From NCBI GenBank assembly GCA_032716605.1, contig CM064480.1, positions 21,043,651 to 21,107,650 of the forward strand: DNA of 64,000 nt. The letters run 5' to 3'. This document shows positions 12,263 through 24,154 of the stretch, piece by piece. Within the stretch, counting starts at the first letter, position 1. The number at the start of each line of letters is the position of its first letter. The notes under the pieces are model-generated. The model was given only the letters and a program-made list of their open reading frames with translations, was not told where the DNA came from and searched no databases. The translations under genes and the position numbers were made by a program. This DNA is from Paralithodes platypus (taxonomy: Eukaryota > Arthropoda > Malacostraca > Decapoda > Lithodidae).

Positions 12263-15040
12263 CTCAACACCGCGAACGTAGCCCGTTCTGATGAGTTTTG
12301 TCTGACAAGTTTTTATTCTGTCTACTGCCCCCCACTACGGTCGTGCACTTGCTTACCCACAGGCTCTCCCGCGCCTGGTGTGACTTTAGGGGGGTTACCT
12401 TTGGGCCCCTCCACTTTTGGAAGGGACTTTTCTTTTACTGGCCTTCCACCTTCATGGGTGCCACAGACCTCTCAGACGTACCGATGGGTTTCCGCCCTGG
12501 GTCGGGAACTCCCCGCTCTAGGTCGGACCTTTCATTTACGGTCCCATGGTCTCACTGGGCCCCTCCTCTCTAGAACGGGACTTTCCGTTCTATGTCGGAG
12601 GTCTGTTTTCACACTGACTGATACCCACAGACGCTCTAGAACGGGGCTTTCCGTTCTATGTCGGAGGTCTGTTTTCCCACTGTCTGTTACCCACAGACCC
12701 TCCCACGTCTGCTGTGACTTGCCAGGCTACCTTTCCTGGGTTCTCGGCTTACGGCGGTGCCCATCTGGGCCTCTCCGCTCTCGGACGGGCCTTTTCCCTC
12801 ACGCACTACTGCCGTTTCATACCACTTCCCGCGCCTGAACGTACGAGTCCGTATACGGACGATTCCGCCCGCCTTGGAACGCAGATGTTCCCGCTCGATG
12901 TCGGTACTTTTCCGCTCTCGAACGGACGTTGCTTTTTACGGTCGCGCTACTCTTGCCTCAGTTTAGGCCTAGACTGGTCGTCCTGCACTTCCATTAAGAC
13001 GTCTTTTAATGCTCCTTTTTACCAGGCTGTGCTTTCTGACGTACAGGACCTCTTCACTGATACCGGCCTTAAGGTATCGGTCTCCATTATATTTTGGGGT
13101 GGGGTTTCCTTCAGTTCTTCAGAGGGTTGAGCCTACCCCTTGGTTTTTTCTGACCTGGGGTTTGGGGCTCTTTGGCCTGTTGCTGGTTCCTCTATGGCCT
13201 TCCTGATCCTCCTTTTGGAGGGTTGTCTTCAGCTTTAACTTCCAGGGGGACATGGGGGGGGGGGGGGAGCACTCTCCTTCATTGGACGGGACTCCAGTCT
13301 CCAGGCATAGTGAGCGCTTTTAGGCTACTCCCTGACCTGGTGCCTGTAGCCTATTCTGGGATCTCTGATATTTATTTTGTGCATGACCTCATGAGTGATA
13401 CTCCTGCCTGGCCTCCCCTTTCGGGGGCACTCTTTGGCCTTCTTCTTAAGGATTCATCGACTTTCAGTGATTTTTTCGTGGTGCTTCCGAACAGGCTTTC
13501 GTCTTGTCTCTGCCAATGACATACATGCGTGCATTGCCATGGCCTTTATTTTCATGGTGCTTACAAACAGGCTTTCTTCTTGTTACTGTCGATGCCATAC
13601 ATGCATTCCTTACCATGGCCTACACGGGGTCTTCATTTCTTCTGGTTCCAGTGTAATATGTCTACTTCGCTCTGCTCTCGCCACGGGTTCCTCACCGGGT
13701 GGTGACTTCCACCCATCCTACATTCCGCTCCAGAGCGGATTTCCGCCCCCGAGCGGAGCGGCCCGTTCTGGTCCGCTCCTCTCTGGGTCGGTGCTAGGGT
13801 GCTTTGTTTTGCCTCTGTATAGGGACTCGGTTGCAGTAGTTCACGGACTTTCTCCTTTTCATCAGGTTGTGCTCCCACTCTACTCTGATGGTACCCTTGG
13901 GCGTCTTGTTCTCTTCAGTACCTTCAACCTTTGGGTATTATTATTATCCTCTTCCATTATAAGGCTTTTCATGCCTTCCTTCTCGGGACTTGCACGGGGT
14001 TCTTTGCACTTGCTGGTTCGCCTGGCCTCTCCCTGACCCTCCGCATGGGGGGCCCCTCTTCACCCCTCACCATGCACAAGGAGGGGGGGGGGGGGATACT
14101 CACTTTCATGAAAGGTGCTCCATTTGCAGGGTGTAGTGACCACTTTTGTGCGCTTTTCTGCCCTTGTGCCTGTTTCGAAGGGCCCCCCTTTTTCGTCCTT
14201 CCCTTCCTCAACAGAGGAAGGGGGTACTCTCCTCTCAAGGATTCAAGTGTTACGTATGACTTTTATGTGTAGTCAAATGTATTCATAGGGATAACTCCAG
14301 ACAGGAGTATTAGGACGTTTTGAGTTACGATCCTATATTTATGATAAGGGTTAACCTCTTACTCGATGTAGGTAGACTTAAGGTGTCTCCTATGAGCAAT
14401 AGGTTACGGTAGGTTGTATGATGATTGTAGAAGTTGTAGTGTAGAGGCTGAGTTCTCTGCTTGTAGATTGATTGATTTAATAGACAGGTATAAAAGCTGC
14501 CACCACCGATTACCATATATATATATTATATATTGATAGATATAGGTAAAGGGAATATAATTAAAGATCTCTGATCCAAAACCACTTCGATATACAGTAT
14601 TTAAGAAACAATCTGAAACATATACAGAAGTAATATAAGAGTAAACCCTAACTCAAGAGGGTATCTCTGGGTATATGTTATCACCCTGGATGTTCGATTC
14701 TATCTACCTGCTCTCCCTATCTCTCACCTTCTCACCACCTCAAAGCCACACCTATAATTCACCTCCCGGTTACAAGATGGCTACCCGTGGTTACAAGATG
14801 GCGTTGTAGAAGGTACAGGGAGTGTCATCTCAGCTGAATGTGTGTGACAGGATCTGACCATACAATACGTCATAGGGTTTTTACCAATATTGTGCTTGCA
14901 CACATTTTCTGTCCTTCGTACATGGGACATCCGCATTATGTACATGGCGGTATTCTTGGGACGCTCTACTACCGTCCCTCCTATTTCCCTGTGGTAACTC
15001 TTTGTGGCCCGCCTGCCTTCTTCCCCTGCTCTGCCTGGGG
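12263..15040 (+). other. DIRS-B1 leader with iterated imperfect palindromes
   Basis: No gene is supported here. The sequence is pyrimidine-rich with dispersed variants of CCGCTCTAGAACGG (for example near 12,513, 12,567, 12,585, 12,629, 12,658, 12,775, 12,887 and 12,911). The perfect hairpin TCCGCTCCAGAGCGGA lies at 13,724-13,739. A tandem duplication of about 70 bp lies at 12,560-12,700. G runs occur at about 13,255 and 14,084. DIRS-B2 carries the same leader at 55,030-57,300, apart from one insertion (14,249-14,865). Confidence 0.6.
14249..14865. mobile_element. About 615-bp insertion in the B1 leader, possibly a solo LTR
   Basis: DIRS-B2 has the empty site (GATTCAAGGGTTTTTACC near 56,905), so this block was inserted after the two copies separated. 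It begins TGTTACGTATGAC and ends close to AATACGTCA, an LTR-like TG...CA frame, and contains a TATA-like GGTATAAAAG at about 14,488. A clean target duplication is not visible, so a MITE or another element remains possible. Confidence 0.45.
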
Positions 15041-15099
15041 CGCTTCATACGTGGGCCATCGGTATACTTTTCCTTTCCGGTTGCAGTGAGGATGTCCTT

Positions 15100-16590
15100 T
15101 CCTCCCTGCGCACACCATGGGGGTTCCCGTCCTGCCATGCCCGTTGGGACATGGAGAGTCCTACCCATGTCTCGTGCTCCAACCGCGATGGGTTTAACCC
15201 TCGGAGGTGTAGACCGTGTCTCGTCGATATTGACCTTTGGGTCTCGTCCTACGTTCCCGGACGCTGTAGAGGCAAGGTCTCGCCTCTGCACTACATGATC
15301 GGGGTTTTGCTCTCTCTGTCAAGGACCACCTCTGACGGTTTCCGCGCTTCCTAGACGAAGGGGTGCGTGCCATGCTTCCCCTTCCCTCTGCTGTCTCCCT
15401 GGCGCCTGAACTCTTTTCCCCCGGTGCCTCATTCGGACGTCCCTACTGTTTCCGAGGACGCCGGGTCGTAGGGGAGACGCCGCTCTACTTCACTACGTCG
15501 CCGACGATCTCCGGCTCCACGCCGCCCTGTCTCTTCCCCTGTACGATCTCCGGGCGTGCTTCCGTACTGGGCGGTGTTCTTGCCTACATAACCTGCTCTA
15601 CCTGTGGTTGCTGCTCCGGTTGTCCGTCCTCCCACTCGCTCCCAGGCGGCATCGACTTCTTTAGTCGTGCTCCCTGCGTGCCGCCTGGGTCTGGTTGGTC
15701 GGCCTGTCCACGTTCCGTCCCTCGGGACGTTTCAGGTCCCTAACGGACGTTGCTTCCCTTCCCTTTACGGGAAGCCGTCATCGTGGGGGAACGTGGCGGC
15801 ATCCCGCCCGGAACGAGCTCTTACACATGCACAAGGGGTGCGCCCGGTGCCTGCGACTTGGCAGGTACAGCTCAAAGCCTTTGCTCGGCACGATGTACAT
15901 GTCGACACGCCCACTCTGTCGGCCTCGTATGAGTTTCAGTAGTGTCATTCCATAGTTTATCTTTTACTGTTCCTTGTGGCTGACGGAGGGCGTCGACTTC
16001 GGGGTTCGGTCGGAGATGGGTTCTTCTCCACTCCCTCCTGTCGGCTGCTCCTCCGTATCGAGCCTCGTCATGCCTTCATCCAGGGTTTCACCTCCATTTT
16101 GGGCCTGGTTCTTTGCCCCTACGTTATCTTTCTGAACGTATGCCACGTTCCTTCACGCCACCAGAGAAGGGTGCCCTGGAACGAGTTCACAAGCCCTGGC
16201 GGCGCACTGCTCGCATGCTCTCCACCCTCTTCGAGCGACTGCACCTAGCTCGGCTTCCCCTCAGGCTTATTGTAGCCCCTCCGACTAGGGTGTTCGGGAA
16301 AGGTGGGGCCCAATTCGGGCGTGTGCGACTGCAGCTCGCCATCGCCTCTGTCGGCTTCATTCAGTGTCCCTTCCATGAGGCTGCGCGGTGTCGCCAGTCT
16401 CTGTGGTTTTCCTTCTGTACACTGGCGCCGGCTGAGGTTCGCACGTCGCTGTTGCTTTCTGTGCTCCCTCCGGAGGGGCTCTTCTCTGCCCCTGCATGGC
16501 AGGGGTCTTCCCTCTATGCTTCTGCGGGGCTCTTCGCTCCCCGTCCGCCTGGGATGTCACGACCCTCCTCAACCGCTTCCTCTTAGTTGA
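15100..16590 (+). pseudogene. DIRS-B1 gag, multiply frameshifted
   Basis: The N-terminal Cys cluster is readable (SCHARWDMESPTHVSC, then RRCRPC). A proline-rich middle follows, then the conserved C-terminal domain (FTPPEKGALERVHK, ARMLSTLFERLHLARLPLRLI, HEAARCRQSLWFSFC, AWQGSSLYA). This matches the DIRS-C gag (FFTAPEKAPLERN, HEATRCRQQLRVAFC, AWQGAFLLAQ) in order. The pieces lie in three different frames. Part of the middle (the LVPEVDVR segment) is missing compared with B2. Confidence 0.75.
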
Positions 16591-16739
16591 GGTCGGCAGA
16601 CCGGCTCGTAACGAGGCCGCCAGACTCGGGGCCCCTACCGGCTCTTGCGTCCCCACTCTCGGTTTAGCTTCGCCGTTCGTGGGCACGCCGGGTAATGCGG
16701 CGGGGTCTGTCCTCGAGGTGCCGGTCCACGTTTCCACTC

Positions 16740-17666
16740 CGACGACCTGCGTGACATCGGCCTGTCTCCCCAGACGTCGCCTCAGTTATTCTGTCCATGC
16801 ACGTGGATGGGATTATTCGGGAAGTCTCGCCTCACCAGCGGGGCTTCCTGTCGCATGTCTTTCTGGTCTCCGTGACGGACAGCGAGGTGTTGTGACCGGT
16901 GATCGACCTGTCGTGCCTCGTATTGATGACTCTAATTATGTCACATTCGACGGTTTACCCTTCGGTCTCCATGTCGCCCCTCGTCGGACTGGTCTTGCCT
17001 CCCCTGCTCACTCGGGGTCTTCCGCTCCTCTTTTTCCTTGGTGGGTGGGATCTTCTCCTCAAACTCTCCCACACCCTGTGTACACGACGCTCTCCTTGTT
17101 CCTCCTCGTTCCTCGGTTCGGTTTCCAAGTCGCCGTTCCCGGGTCCTGCCTTCCACCGTCGCACGATGTGCCGTTGGCCGGCCTCGACTGTGACTGGTCG
17201 AGCACGCCTGTCACCCTGAGTCAGGTGACTGCGTAGTCTTTTCGTTCTTCAGGACCTGGCGGGGTACCTGTTTTACCACGCACTCCTTTACACCGTCACA
17301 CTGCATGTAACCTACCTCCCCGGGACTGCCAGCCTATGGGCGGTTGTCTGTCGATGGGACAGAGCACCCGGGTAGTTTGGTCTTTCCAACACACCGTATT
17401 CGATGTGTTTCCGCCACCCGACGCCCTTTTTGATGTGCAAAGTCCTCCACAGGCTGAGTGGGTACATGGACTTTGTTTGGATGTTCACTTCCATCTGGCC
17501 GGCACACACCTGGTCCGCTCAGCTGTGGCGGTGGCGCCCGAGTCCTGTTCCCTTATCGTTCCCCGATTTCCACTTGGGATCGATTGGTGACCTAGGGACC
17601 TCGTTGGCCTTCACATCGTGGATATTTGTGAGGCAGGGTGGCTGCCGACGTTTAGTCGTTCTTTGA
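16740..17666 (+). pseudogene. DIRS-B1 RT-RNase H-MT ORF, crippled
   Basis: Pieces of ORF2 remain: a shortened RT, the RNase H end (TYLPGTASLWA) and the methyltransferase-like tail (PSPVPLSFPDFHLGSIGDLG, SWIFVRQGG). The RT has lost the segment with motif A (LDLKDAY in DIRS-C). The YLDD box reads FLGGW, so both catalytic aspartates are gone. A TGA near 16,892, the motif A deletion and the GG change are all present in DIRS-B2 too. It cannot encode an active RT. Confidence 0.8.
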
Positions 17667-18620
17667 CTGTCAAATCCTCTCCACTGGACACATTCTCAGT
17701 GGCAGACTTCTGTCTCTCACTGCCACGGTTTTCCTTCTGGGATGACCAACACATCACGGATACGCCTGTCGGTGGCGTTTGTGTTTCCCTACCTCATTTG
17801 GTTATTTTTGAGATGCATCCCAACATATGCACCACGCTTAGGACCCGCCTGTCGGCCATTTGGGTACCGTTTGAGTCATTCACGGGGTTGGTCATTCCTC
17901 ACAGGGCATTGGATTTCCTCATGCGGGCCTGCTTTGGGCTTAGGCCTACCCCGCGTCAGATTCCTCCTCAGTGGTCTCTGGCGGAGGCTCTCCCACTGCT
18001 CTCGTCTGCCTCTTACACTATTTACCCCGCGCCTGAACACTTCCATGCCATGACACTGTTCCTTCTGGCTTTGGCGGCGGGTGACGGCGTCTCGGAGATG
18101 GCTGCCGTGTCTAGGACCCGGCATTGCTTACGTTTTCTCCCGTCCTTGGGTCAGTTACTTTAGCTCCGTCTATTCGTTTTGTAGCTACAACCGTATGCGA
18201 CACTCTCTTTTTTTTAGGCCTTTCCTGTACCGGCCTCCACACATGGTAGGGTTCATCGTCCGTTATGCCCGGTTCAAACCCTGCATACGTATATGTACTC
18301 GGCCAGGCCAGTGTCGGGGTTGACGTTAAGGGTGGCGCCTACGTCCGATAGGAGGCTTGATCGCCGTGCTGTGGGACTTCGCCTGTGTCGGGTTCTTCGG
18401 GCCAGTAACCCATACGTTCAGGGCACAGCTCATGCCGTCCGTTCGTACGCTGCTACATTCAGGTTTTACTTGATTTTTCTCGCCCGGACTTTGCCGACAC
18501 AGGGCTTTGGTCTTCCCCCACCACGTTTGTCTCCTCCTCTCTGTCGTGGTCCACCGACAGACCGGGGCGTCCTTGTAGTGCGTTGGGCCTGCAGGTTCCC
18601 TCGGGGTCTACCTGCAGGGT
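17618..18620 (+). pseudogene. DIRS-B1 tyrosine recombinase, damaged
   Basis: The YR starts in a frame that overlaps the end of ORF2 (MDICEAGWLP over SWIFVRQGG). It keeps the N-terminal DNA-binding part and the first catalytic box region (ALAAGDGVSEM, where the usual Arg of GERVSEL is Gly). The HxxR box region survives only in part (AHAVRSYA, in a different frame). At the nucleophile position (SSYLS in DIRS-C) it reads SSSLS. It has frameshifts near 18,160 and is unlikely to be active. Confidence 0.75.
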
Positions 18621-18663
18621 TCCTTCTGTCTCTTGTCCTTCTCCTGTCCTGTCCTTCCTTATT

Positions 18664-18684
18664 GGGGGGGGGGGGGGGGGGGGG
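18664..18684 (+). promoter_or_regulatory. G tract downstream of the YR
   Basis: Twenty-one G in a row, about 136 bp after the codon that replaces the YR nucleophile, preceded by a pyrimidine run (CTCCTGTCCTGTCC) and followed by an AT-rich stretch. Tracts at the same place occur in DIRS-B2, C and D. A second G run lies near 18,950. Its role is unknown. Confidence 0.6.
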
Positions 18685-19193
18685 AGGGTATTGCACTATA
18701 CCCATACTTGCACCTATGTTAAAGATTAATAACTGGGCTAAGCTTTTGATATACTTTCTAGTCTTAAGTATACTACATTCTTTCGGTATGTCTTGTCCTC
18801 ATACCACTGAACTTTTCTCATATGGCTTTTAGTGCTCGTCACTGACACTGCTCATGTAGTTTCTCGTCACATCCTGTACGGTACTCCTATTCGGCGTATG
18901 CCGGTATTTACTTGTTACAGTATGGGCCGTCCTGCTTTCTTCCAGAAGGAGGGGGGGGGGGGGTCATCCTGGAATTTATATTCATCATTATGAAATGCAT
19001 AATTCTTTGTCTTAGGTTAAGTTATCTCATGGAATAAGACTTGACTGTACTTGACCTCTCTTGATATGCACCTGTCTGTACACTCTTTATATAAACTCTC
19101 TTGTTTAAGTCGGTCTTTCCATGGTCCTGATATTTCCTAAGGGCTAAGTTTGTGTTTTTTCGCTTGGATGTCCACCTCCAATTTGTTACTCTA

Positions 19194-19303
19194 GCTCTAC
19201 GTTGGAGACGTAGAGGCTACTACTAAATTGGGAGGTTTGACACTCTCCCAATACCAAAGAAGGAAAACCTTCTATTTGGTAGGTAGCCTCGGAGTATCCA
19301 ACG
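19194..19303 (+). repeat. DIRS-B1 internal complementary region (ICR)
   Basis: The first half is the reverse complement of the element's left end (TAGTAGTAGCCTCTACGTC). The second half is the reverse complement of its right-end extension. They meet at AAATTGGGAGG, the complement of the circle junction CCTCCCA-ATT-TAG. In the DIRS replication model the ICR templates closure of the single-stranded circle. Confidence 0.9.
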
Positions 19304-19370
19304 TCATAGTATCCCGCCCTCACACCGTACCCCTGCCCATCCAATCTTGTCTAATTAACTTGATACCTGG

Positions 19371-20199
19371 ATGATCTAATGAACCCGGTCGGGTTGTGCG
19401 GTGGACCCGTGACAACGGATTAACCCTCCTGGCCCGGGTTGTATCTCCAAAGGACAGGGTGGGCTACCCGGGCGATCTGGCCAAAAAACGTCTAGGTCTA
19501 GGCTACCGTATTTTTGTTAATTTTAAGTGCTAGAAATTTCCCACGAATCTATAAATGTAGTGTGGATTCCAATCTGTAGACTGGCGTTGAGTAGAGCTCT
19601 CTAAGTCAACTGGTTCAGTTGTGATGACAATTTCAGTGGAGAGCATTTTCAGGCGATGTTAGCAATACGACGATCTTTTCACTACTGAAACAACGACATA
19701 CAGACATACAATAACAAACGAGTCTTCTCCTTCTTGTTTTCGGAGGTGCGGTGACGCAACGATCGGCTTTGTTTACATGCGTCGGACGCACGGCGTTCAG
19801 ACCAAGCTGAATAGGCTTTCAAGCTTAAAAGTCCTGAAAGGACACCCGGGCACCTGCCCTTATTTCGTGGTGTCATTTAAAAATGACAACCGGGCAGGAA
19901 GGGTTAAGGAGCCAGATAGGATGGACAATGTTCTGCAATCTTCTCTTTTCTTTCTCTATATTTTCATTTCCTTTAAAATAGTAGCCTCAAAAGTGTGTAC
20001 AACGTACCTAGTAGAGAGAGTAAGGTGCTACTCTAGATGTTATCGATTTAATCGCGCTAGTGATTACGATAATTGCCCGCTCCAGAGCGGAACAGAATTA
20101 TACGATAAGTATATAGCTCTACGTTGGATACTCCGAGGCTACCTACCAAATAGAAGGTTTTCCTTCTTTGGTATTGGGAGAGTGTCAAACCTCCCAATT
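19371..20199 (+). repeat. DIRS-B1 right ITR with extension
   Basis: It matches the left ITR inverted, then runs about 50 bp further as the conserved two-hairpin extension (ACCAAATAGAAGG with CCTTCTTTGGT, then GGGAG with CTCCC). It is split by a TTAA MITE at 19,424-19,903. The uninterrupted version is the DIRS-B2 right ITR near 62,187. Confidence 0.9.
19424..19903. mobile_element. piggyBac-like MITE, copy 1 (family pB1)
   Basis: About 480 bp flanked by TTAA on both sides (19,420-19,423 and 19,904-19,907). The ends are CCCTCCTGGCCCGG and, inverted, CCCTTCCTGCCCGG. The DIRS-B2 right ITR has the empty site CGGCTTAAGGAGCC. It shares internal sequence with 54,547-55,026 and 30,367-31,457 (AGAGCTCTCTAAGTCAACTGG, TGTTTACATGCGTCGG). 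It encodes no transposase. Confidence 0.85.
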
Positions 20200-20890
20200 A
20201 TACATGTTGGGAAGGTGTCAGGAGACGTTCTGACTTATGCGGGTAGTTTTTGGGGGTACAGTAGTTGCCTTGCCCGGACAAGTCAATACTCTTAAAAAGC
20301 TTGGTGTTTCCCTCCGGTGATCTTTACCGGGTATTGATGCCAGAGGCTCGCCTTGCAGGCGGGCGGGAAATAGATCCAAGGATCCCTGCATGGTCTGGAG
20401 TACCACTAGACTCCCGGCGGAAGTGCAGATTCCTAAGGGGGTGATCTCGGCCCGGACGAGAGAACTCACCTATACAGATATTCTCACGTGGCATGACATG
20501 ACTTTGAATCCGCCCGGCGGAAAAGTCCAGTGGGGTAATTAACTATCACTCAGGTCATTGTAGACGATTCGTTCGTTAATATATATCCGAAAGGGATTAT
20601 CTAAAAGTATGGGTCAGTGACACTTAGTCACAGGTAAGCAGTTCAAAACGAGAAAGGATCTCCGAGGTCTTTTCGAAAACAAGTGTGAAGGAAGATTAGA
20701 GTAGCGGTGCGGCTACGTCTAATTTTCCGGCGCATTTGGGGGTATAATGATGTGTACATATCTTGGTTTATCCTTATAAGCATTGATTCCTAGAAATCTT
20801 CTTTCCCGATCACAACACATCTGTTGGGGCACCGGACACTAGGGGGAGGGGCCGATCCCGGCCGGGGGGGGGGGTCGTTAAGTCTCCATT
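20200..20890 (+). other. Leader of the second family A element (DIRS-A2)
   Basis: No ORF is supported. CCCGGCGG cores at about 20,415 and 20,512 echo the leader at 3,577-5,420. A G run (10 G) stands about 20 bp before the gag start. The DIRS-B1 right end joins it at 20,199, so B1 sits in this leader or its upstream flank. Confidence 0.5.
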
Positions 20891-21066
20891 ATGCCCTTAG
20901 TCACGTTATGCTCTACCCCAACTTGCTCTAATATTCCGGTCTTTTACCATAAACTATGTGTAAAATGCGTAAAGTGCCTCAATAGGTCCGAGGGAGTCTG
21001 GGTTTCGAAGAGGTGTGGTGTATGCACAGACCTGAGGAATGGATTACTAAATCAAAGAGACCCATT
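20891..21066 (+). pseudogene. DIRS-A2 gag, 5' part, split by DIRS-B2
   Basis: It starts at the ATG at 20,891 and carries the DIRS gag Cys cluster: CSTPTC, then CVKCVKC, then RCGVC. The spacing is the same as in the DIRS-A gag (CINPTC, CIRCVKC, CSFC). The frame is cut at codon CCA/TTT by the ATT core of DIRS-B2 and resumes at 62,493. The stretch across the junction has the same number of codons as the uninterrupted DIRS-A gag, which shows that the split is a clean insertion. Confidence 0.85.
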
Positions 21067-21647
21067 TAGTAGTAGCCTCTACGTCTCCAATGTAGAGCTA
21101 TATACTTATCGTATAATTCCGTTCCGCTCTGGAGCGGGCAATTATCGTAATCACTAGCGCGATTAAATCGATAACATCTAGAGTAGCACCTTACTCTCTC
21201 TACTAGGTACGTTGTACATACTTTTGAGGCTACTATTTTGAAGTAAAATGAAAATATTGATGAGAAAGAAAAGAGAAAATTGTAGAACATTGTCCATCCT
21301 ATCTGGCTCCTTAACTCCCTCAGACATATTATGTTCCAGTAAGTCCGAGGAGGCGGGAGCCCCAGGATCATTGCCACTGCCTCGCACTACACTCACAACA
21401 ACACTGCGGCCGTTAGAATTATCGCAGGAGGCTGAGGTTGCCACCAACGGTTTTATCGTATGGTAACTTATCGGACTTACTGAGCTCATATGACGCAAAA
21501 CCGCGTCATAAACTTATTAGAGAGGTATAGAGATAAGTCCATATGAGCGATCGCGTCATATGAGTTTTTGGTGGACTTATTCATATGACGCGATCGCGTC
21601 ATATATGTCGCAAGGAGTTAAGCCGTTGTCACGGGTCCACCGCACAA
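21064..21647 (+). repeat. DIRS-B2 left ITR, outer part
   Basis: It matches the DIRS-B1 left ITR and the inverted right ITR at 62,144-62,440. It is interrupted by a 303-bp TTAA MITE and then by the hAT-like element. The ITR resumes at 44,505 (CCGCACAACCCGACC). CCGCTC-TG-GAGCGG lies near 21,126. Confidence 0.9.
21315..21617. mobile_element. TTAA-target MITE, second family, 303 bp
   Basis: Flanked by TTAA at 21,311-21,314 and 21,618-21,621. The ends CTCCCTCAGACATATTATG and, inverted, CTCCTTGCGACATATATG form an imperfect TIR. The other three family B ITRs lack it (GGCTCCTTAAGCCG). The interior has several CATATGACGCGATCGCG-type palindromes. Confidence 0.8.
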
Positions 21648-22309
21648 CAGAGTTGCCAAGTCCGCGACTTTGTCGCACCATTGGGCGACTTTTGGAGAGA
21701 ATGTGCGACAAATTTCGAGGGGTTGCGCCTTGCAACTTTTTGGGCGACTTTGACTAGAATGTGCGACTTTGTGGGCGATTTTTGTATAGGCCTATTTCGT
21801 ATTTTTGGCATAAAAATCAGTATTTTCGTTTACATTTTCATTAATTAATTATACAGTATATAAATGCGCCAATGGTATCAAAATCATATCTATCTAATAA
21901 ATATGAAATATAGCCTACCATGATGAGGATGAAAATAGGTAGCCTACATAAACTAGCTGCTAGCCGTGAGGCTAGTCCTAGTCTGAAGCTAGGCTGTTCG
22001 ACTATAGTCGAACAGGGGAAACTAAGTTTTTTGTGCTACAGTATGTGGAATTGGTCGATATTGGCTTGTTCTCTGATCTGGCTTCTTAAGACCGTGGGCG
22101 GGACTATATATAGCCTACAGCAATTAGCATGCCCCCGTTAAAGGTTGGGGGGACTTAGGGAAGGTCCAGAATTCATATTAATTTAAAACAGTCCTAAATC
22201 CTACTTCAACGAGGGAGAGAGAGAGTTACAAAGTATAGTTAATATCTCAATGACCTCGCTGGTCCATTTCGGGAGATGCTCGAAGTGGAAGGAGAGCTCG
22301 AGATTGCTT

Positions 22310-22390
22310 AGTGCAGCAGAGAGAAACATAAGAACATACGAAAATGGGAGTCTGCAGAGAGCCTATTGTACCATCATGACAGATCCCTTT
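22310..22390 (-). repeat. CR1-type LINE 3' tail fragment
   Basis: On the minus strand it reads GGCTCTCTGCAGACTCCCAT and then TTTTCGTATGTTCTTATG. The same block with a CTTATGTT repeat tail is at about 58,400-58,440. It is a short 3' end with no coding part. Confidence 0.5.
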
Positions 22391-22885
22391 CACTCCCAAC
22401 CCATCTCGAGAGAGAGAGAGATTGAATAGGCTACATTTCGTCTTAGAAAATATATAAATATAGGTAGGCCTATAGGTTAAGTATAATTTGACCACTTGCG
22501 AGTTTCAGGCTACAAGGAAGTTGGAGCCATAGCCTAAGCATCGATATCAAACAGAAATACAATAATAATGTAGATTTCTAATGGATGAAAAGCACGTTGA
22601 ATTAGGTTTTATGTATTCATAGAAGCACTACAACCGCAAGTTAGGTGATAATTCTGTTGATTATCAATGTTTATGGCTCCAACTTCCTTATAGCCTAAAA
22701 CTCGCAAGTGGTCAATTATAGCCCTGTCATAAAAAAAATAAAAATAAAAAATACAATAATATTTGTCAAGAAAAAGTGGGGTGAAAATGGTAAAAAAACG
22801 AAGGGGTCGGGGGTAGGGGGTACTTTCGACGGATTGGGCGACTTTTGGGCGACTTTTTGGATGGAATTGGGCGAGAAGAGCTCAT

Positions 22886-22904
22886 GCGGACCTGGCAACC
22901 AGAG
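22886..22904. repeat. Internal hAT-like terminal sequence
   Basis: GCGGACCTGGCAAC is the reverse complement of the left TIR GTTGCCAAGTCCGC with one mismatch. No 8-bp duplication matches it. It may be the original end of a 1.25-kb MITE whose outer bases decayed, with the TSD-bearing end at 44,504 belonging to a longer relative. Confidence 0.5.
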
Positions 22905-23127
22905 ATTGTGTATAGGAGATAGGAGTCTTCCTATGTATTCTATTAATAAAAAGGTGCCTCTAAACGTTGCCAGTTACCCTTTTTCGACATTATTTTTTCA
23001 GCGCCATCTATTGCAGGGTTCCAGAACTACTCAACGTGAATAAATCTACGGATGTACCCTCCATTCTGTGTTTTTTTTTTATTATATGTACCGGTACACT
23101 ACTTCTCTCTCTCTCTCTCTCCATCTC

Positions 23128-23132
<5 letters not shown>

Positions 23133-23158
<26 letters not shown>
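23133..23158. repeat. TA microsatellite, left part
   Basis: A TA run follows a CT run and is split by DIRS-C. The other part follows at 41,745-41,862. Confidence 0.85.
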
Positions 23159-23433
23159 TTAGTAGTAGTCTCTATGTTTCCAACGTAGGGCTTATGATCT
23201 CAGCCGCTACCACAGCGGGCCGATTTATCGGTACTCACGCGAAATACCAAATAATCTCTAGAGTTGCACCTCAATTCACTACTAGGCACGTTGTACACAC
23301 TCCGAGACGACTAATGAAGGAAGAGAAAGCGAAGGAGAGAAAGAATTGTTATAGTTACCCATTTACTCTAGCTGCTCTCCTCTAAGCCATGCTCCATTTT
23401 CTATGAGCCTGCGCCAGGACCTGCCAAAGTATC
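23157..23433 (+). repeat. DIRS-C left ITR
   Basis: Its reverse complement matches 41,422-41,697 almost base for base and ends at GTATC. The outermost 35 bp also match the first half of the ICR at 41,245 in inverted form. Confidence 0.93.
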
Positions 23434-24154
23434 AGTCACTTCGCTCCCACCGTCGATGTCACACGCCTTTTTTTGTCTGTGCTTCGCGAGTGCCTGCTTT
23501 GCCTACCCCTTCGCTTCGACTTAGTGAGTGTGAGTCTTTTCAGGCTGTTGAGGTTTTAGAAGGATCTTTCAGTGATGTAGGCAGCACTTTACTACGGCTT
23601 ATGGCGTGTTTATGGGTGTGCGCGTAGTGCTGGAGACGTGTTTATTTATTTGTTTTCTTCGGGGGTGGTTGGTCCTCAACGCCGCGTAGCGGTCGTTGTG
23701 TGTCTATTCTACCCTCGCTTTTCGGGTTCATGTTCACTTTAACTAACCCTTAACGTAACTTGGGGGGGGGATATGCTTCCCGCGGGATGCATTGTGTTTC
23801 TTTCCCTTTTTGATGTGCTTTTTGTTTTATTGTGTTTTTCATATGACTACGTGTCGATGTTTTACAAGACTTGAGCATGAGGTTTCTCTGGATTCTGCTT
23901 TTGTGTGAGCATAGGGCACACAGCCTTTATTCTCTCTCAAACATGCTGCTTTGGTCTCAACTGACCTATAGCCCTTCTGACTTGTTTATTCAACATGTCC
24001 ATAGTTGGTGGTCTTGTATTTCGTTCGCCTGGTTCACGCTTTTGTCAGTTCCTTTTCGTTTCCCCGGGCCTACTTGGCTCGAGGATACGTGGTTCTGGTA
24101 AAAGTGTCGGTCAACCCCTAGGCTATCCTAACTTTTATTTATTCCTTTAACGTA
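23434..24154 (+). other. DIRS-C leader, first part
   Basis: T-rich and A-poor sequence between the left ITR and the gypsy insertion, with a G9 run near 23,761. No ORF with protein character is seen. The leader continues at 33,857 after the insertion. Confidence 0.6.

Larger units (their letters stand above)
9586..20199 (+). mobile_element. DIRS-B1, decayed non-autonomous DIRS retrotransposon
   Basis: The left end is ATT-TAGTAGTAGCCTC and the right end is CCTCCCA-ATT, with the ATT core at both junctions. The order is ITR, leader with satellite array, gag, RT-RH-MT, YR, G tract, ICR, right ITR. The ICR matches the reverse complement of right end plus left end, which is the defining DIRS signature. 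All coding parts are broken, and several lesions are shared with DIRS-B2. A TTAA MITE sits in the right ITR and a satellite block in the left ITR. Confidence 0.9.
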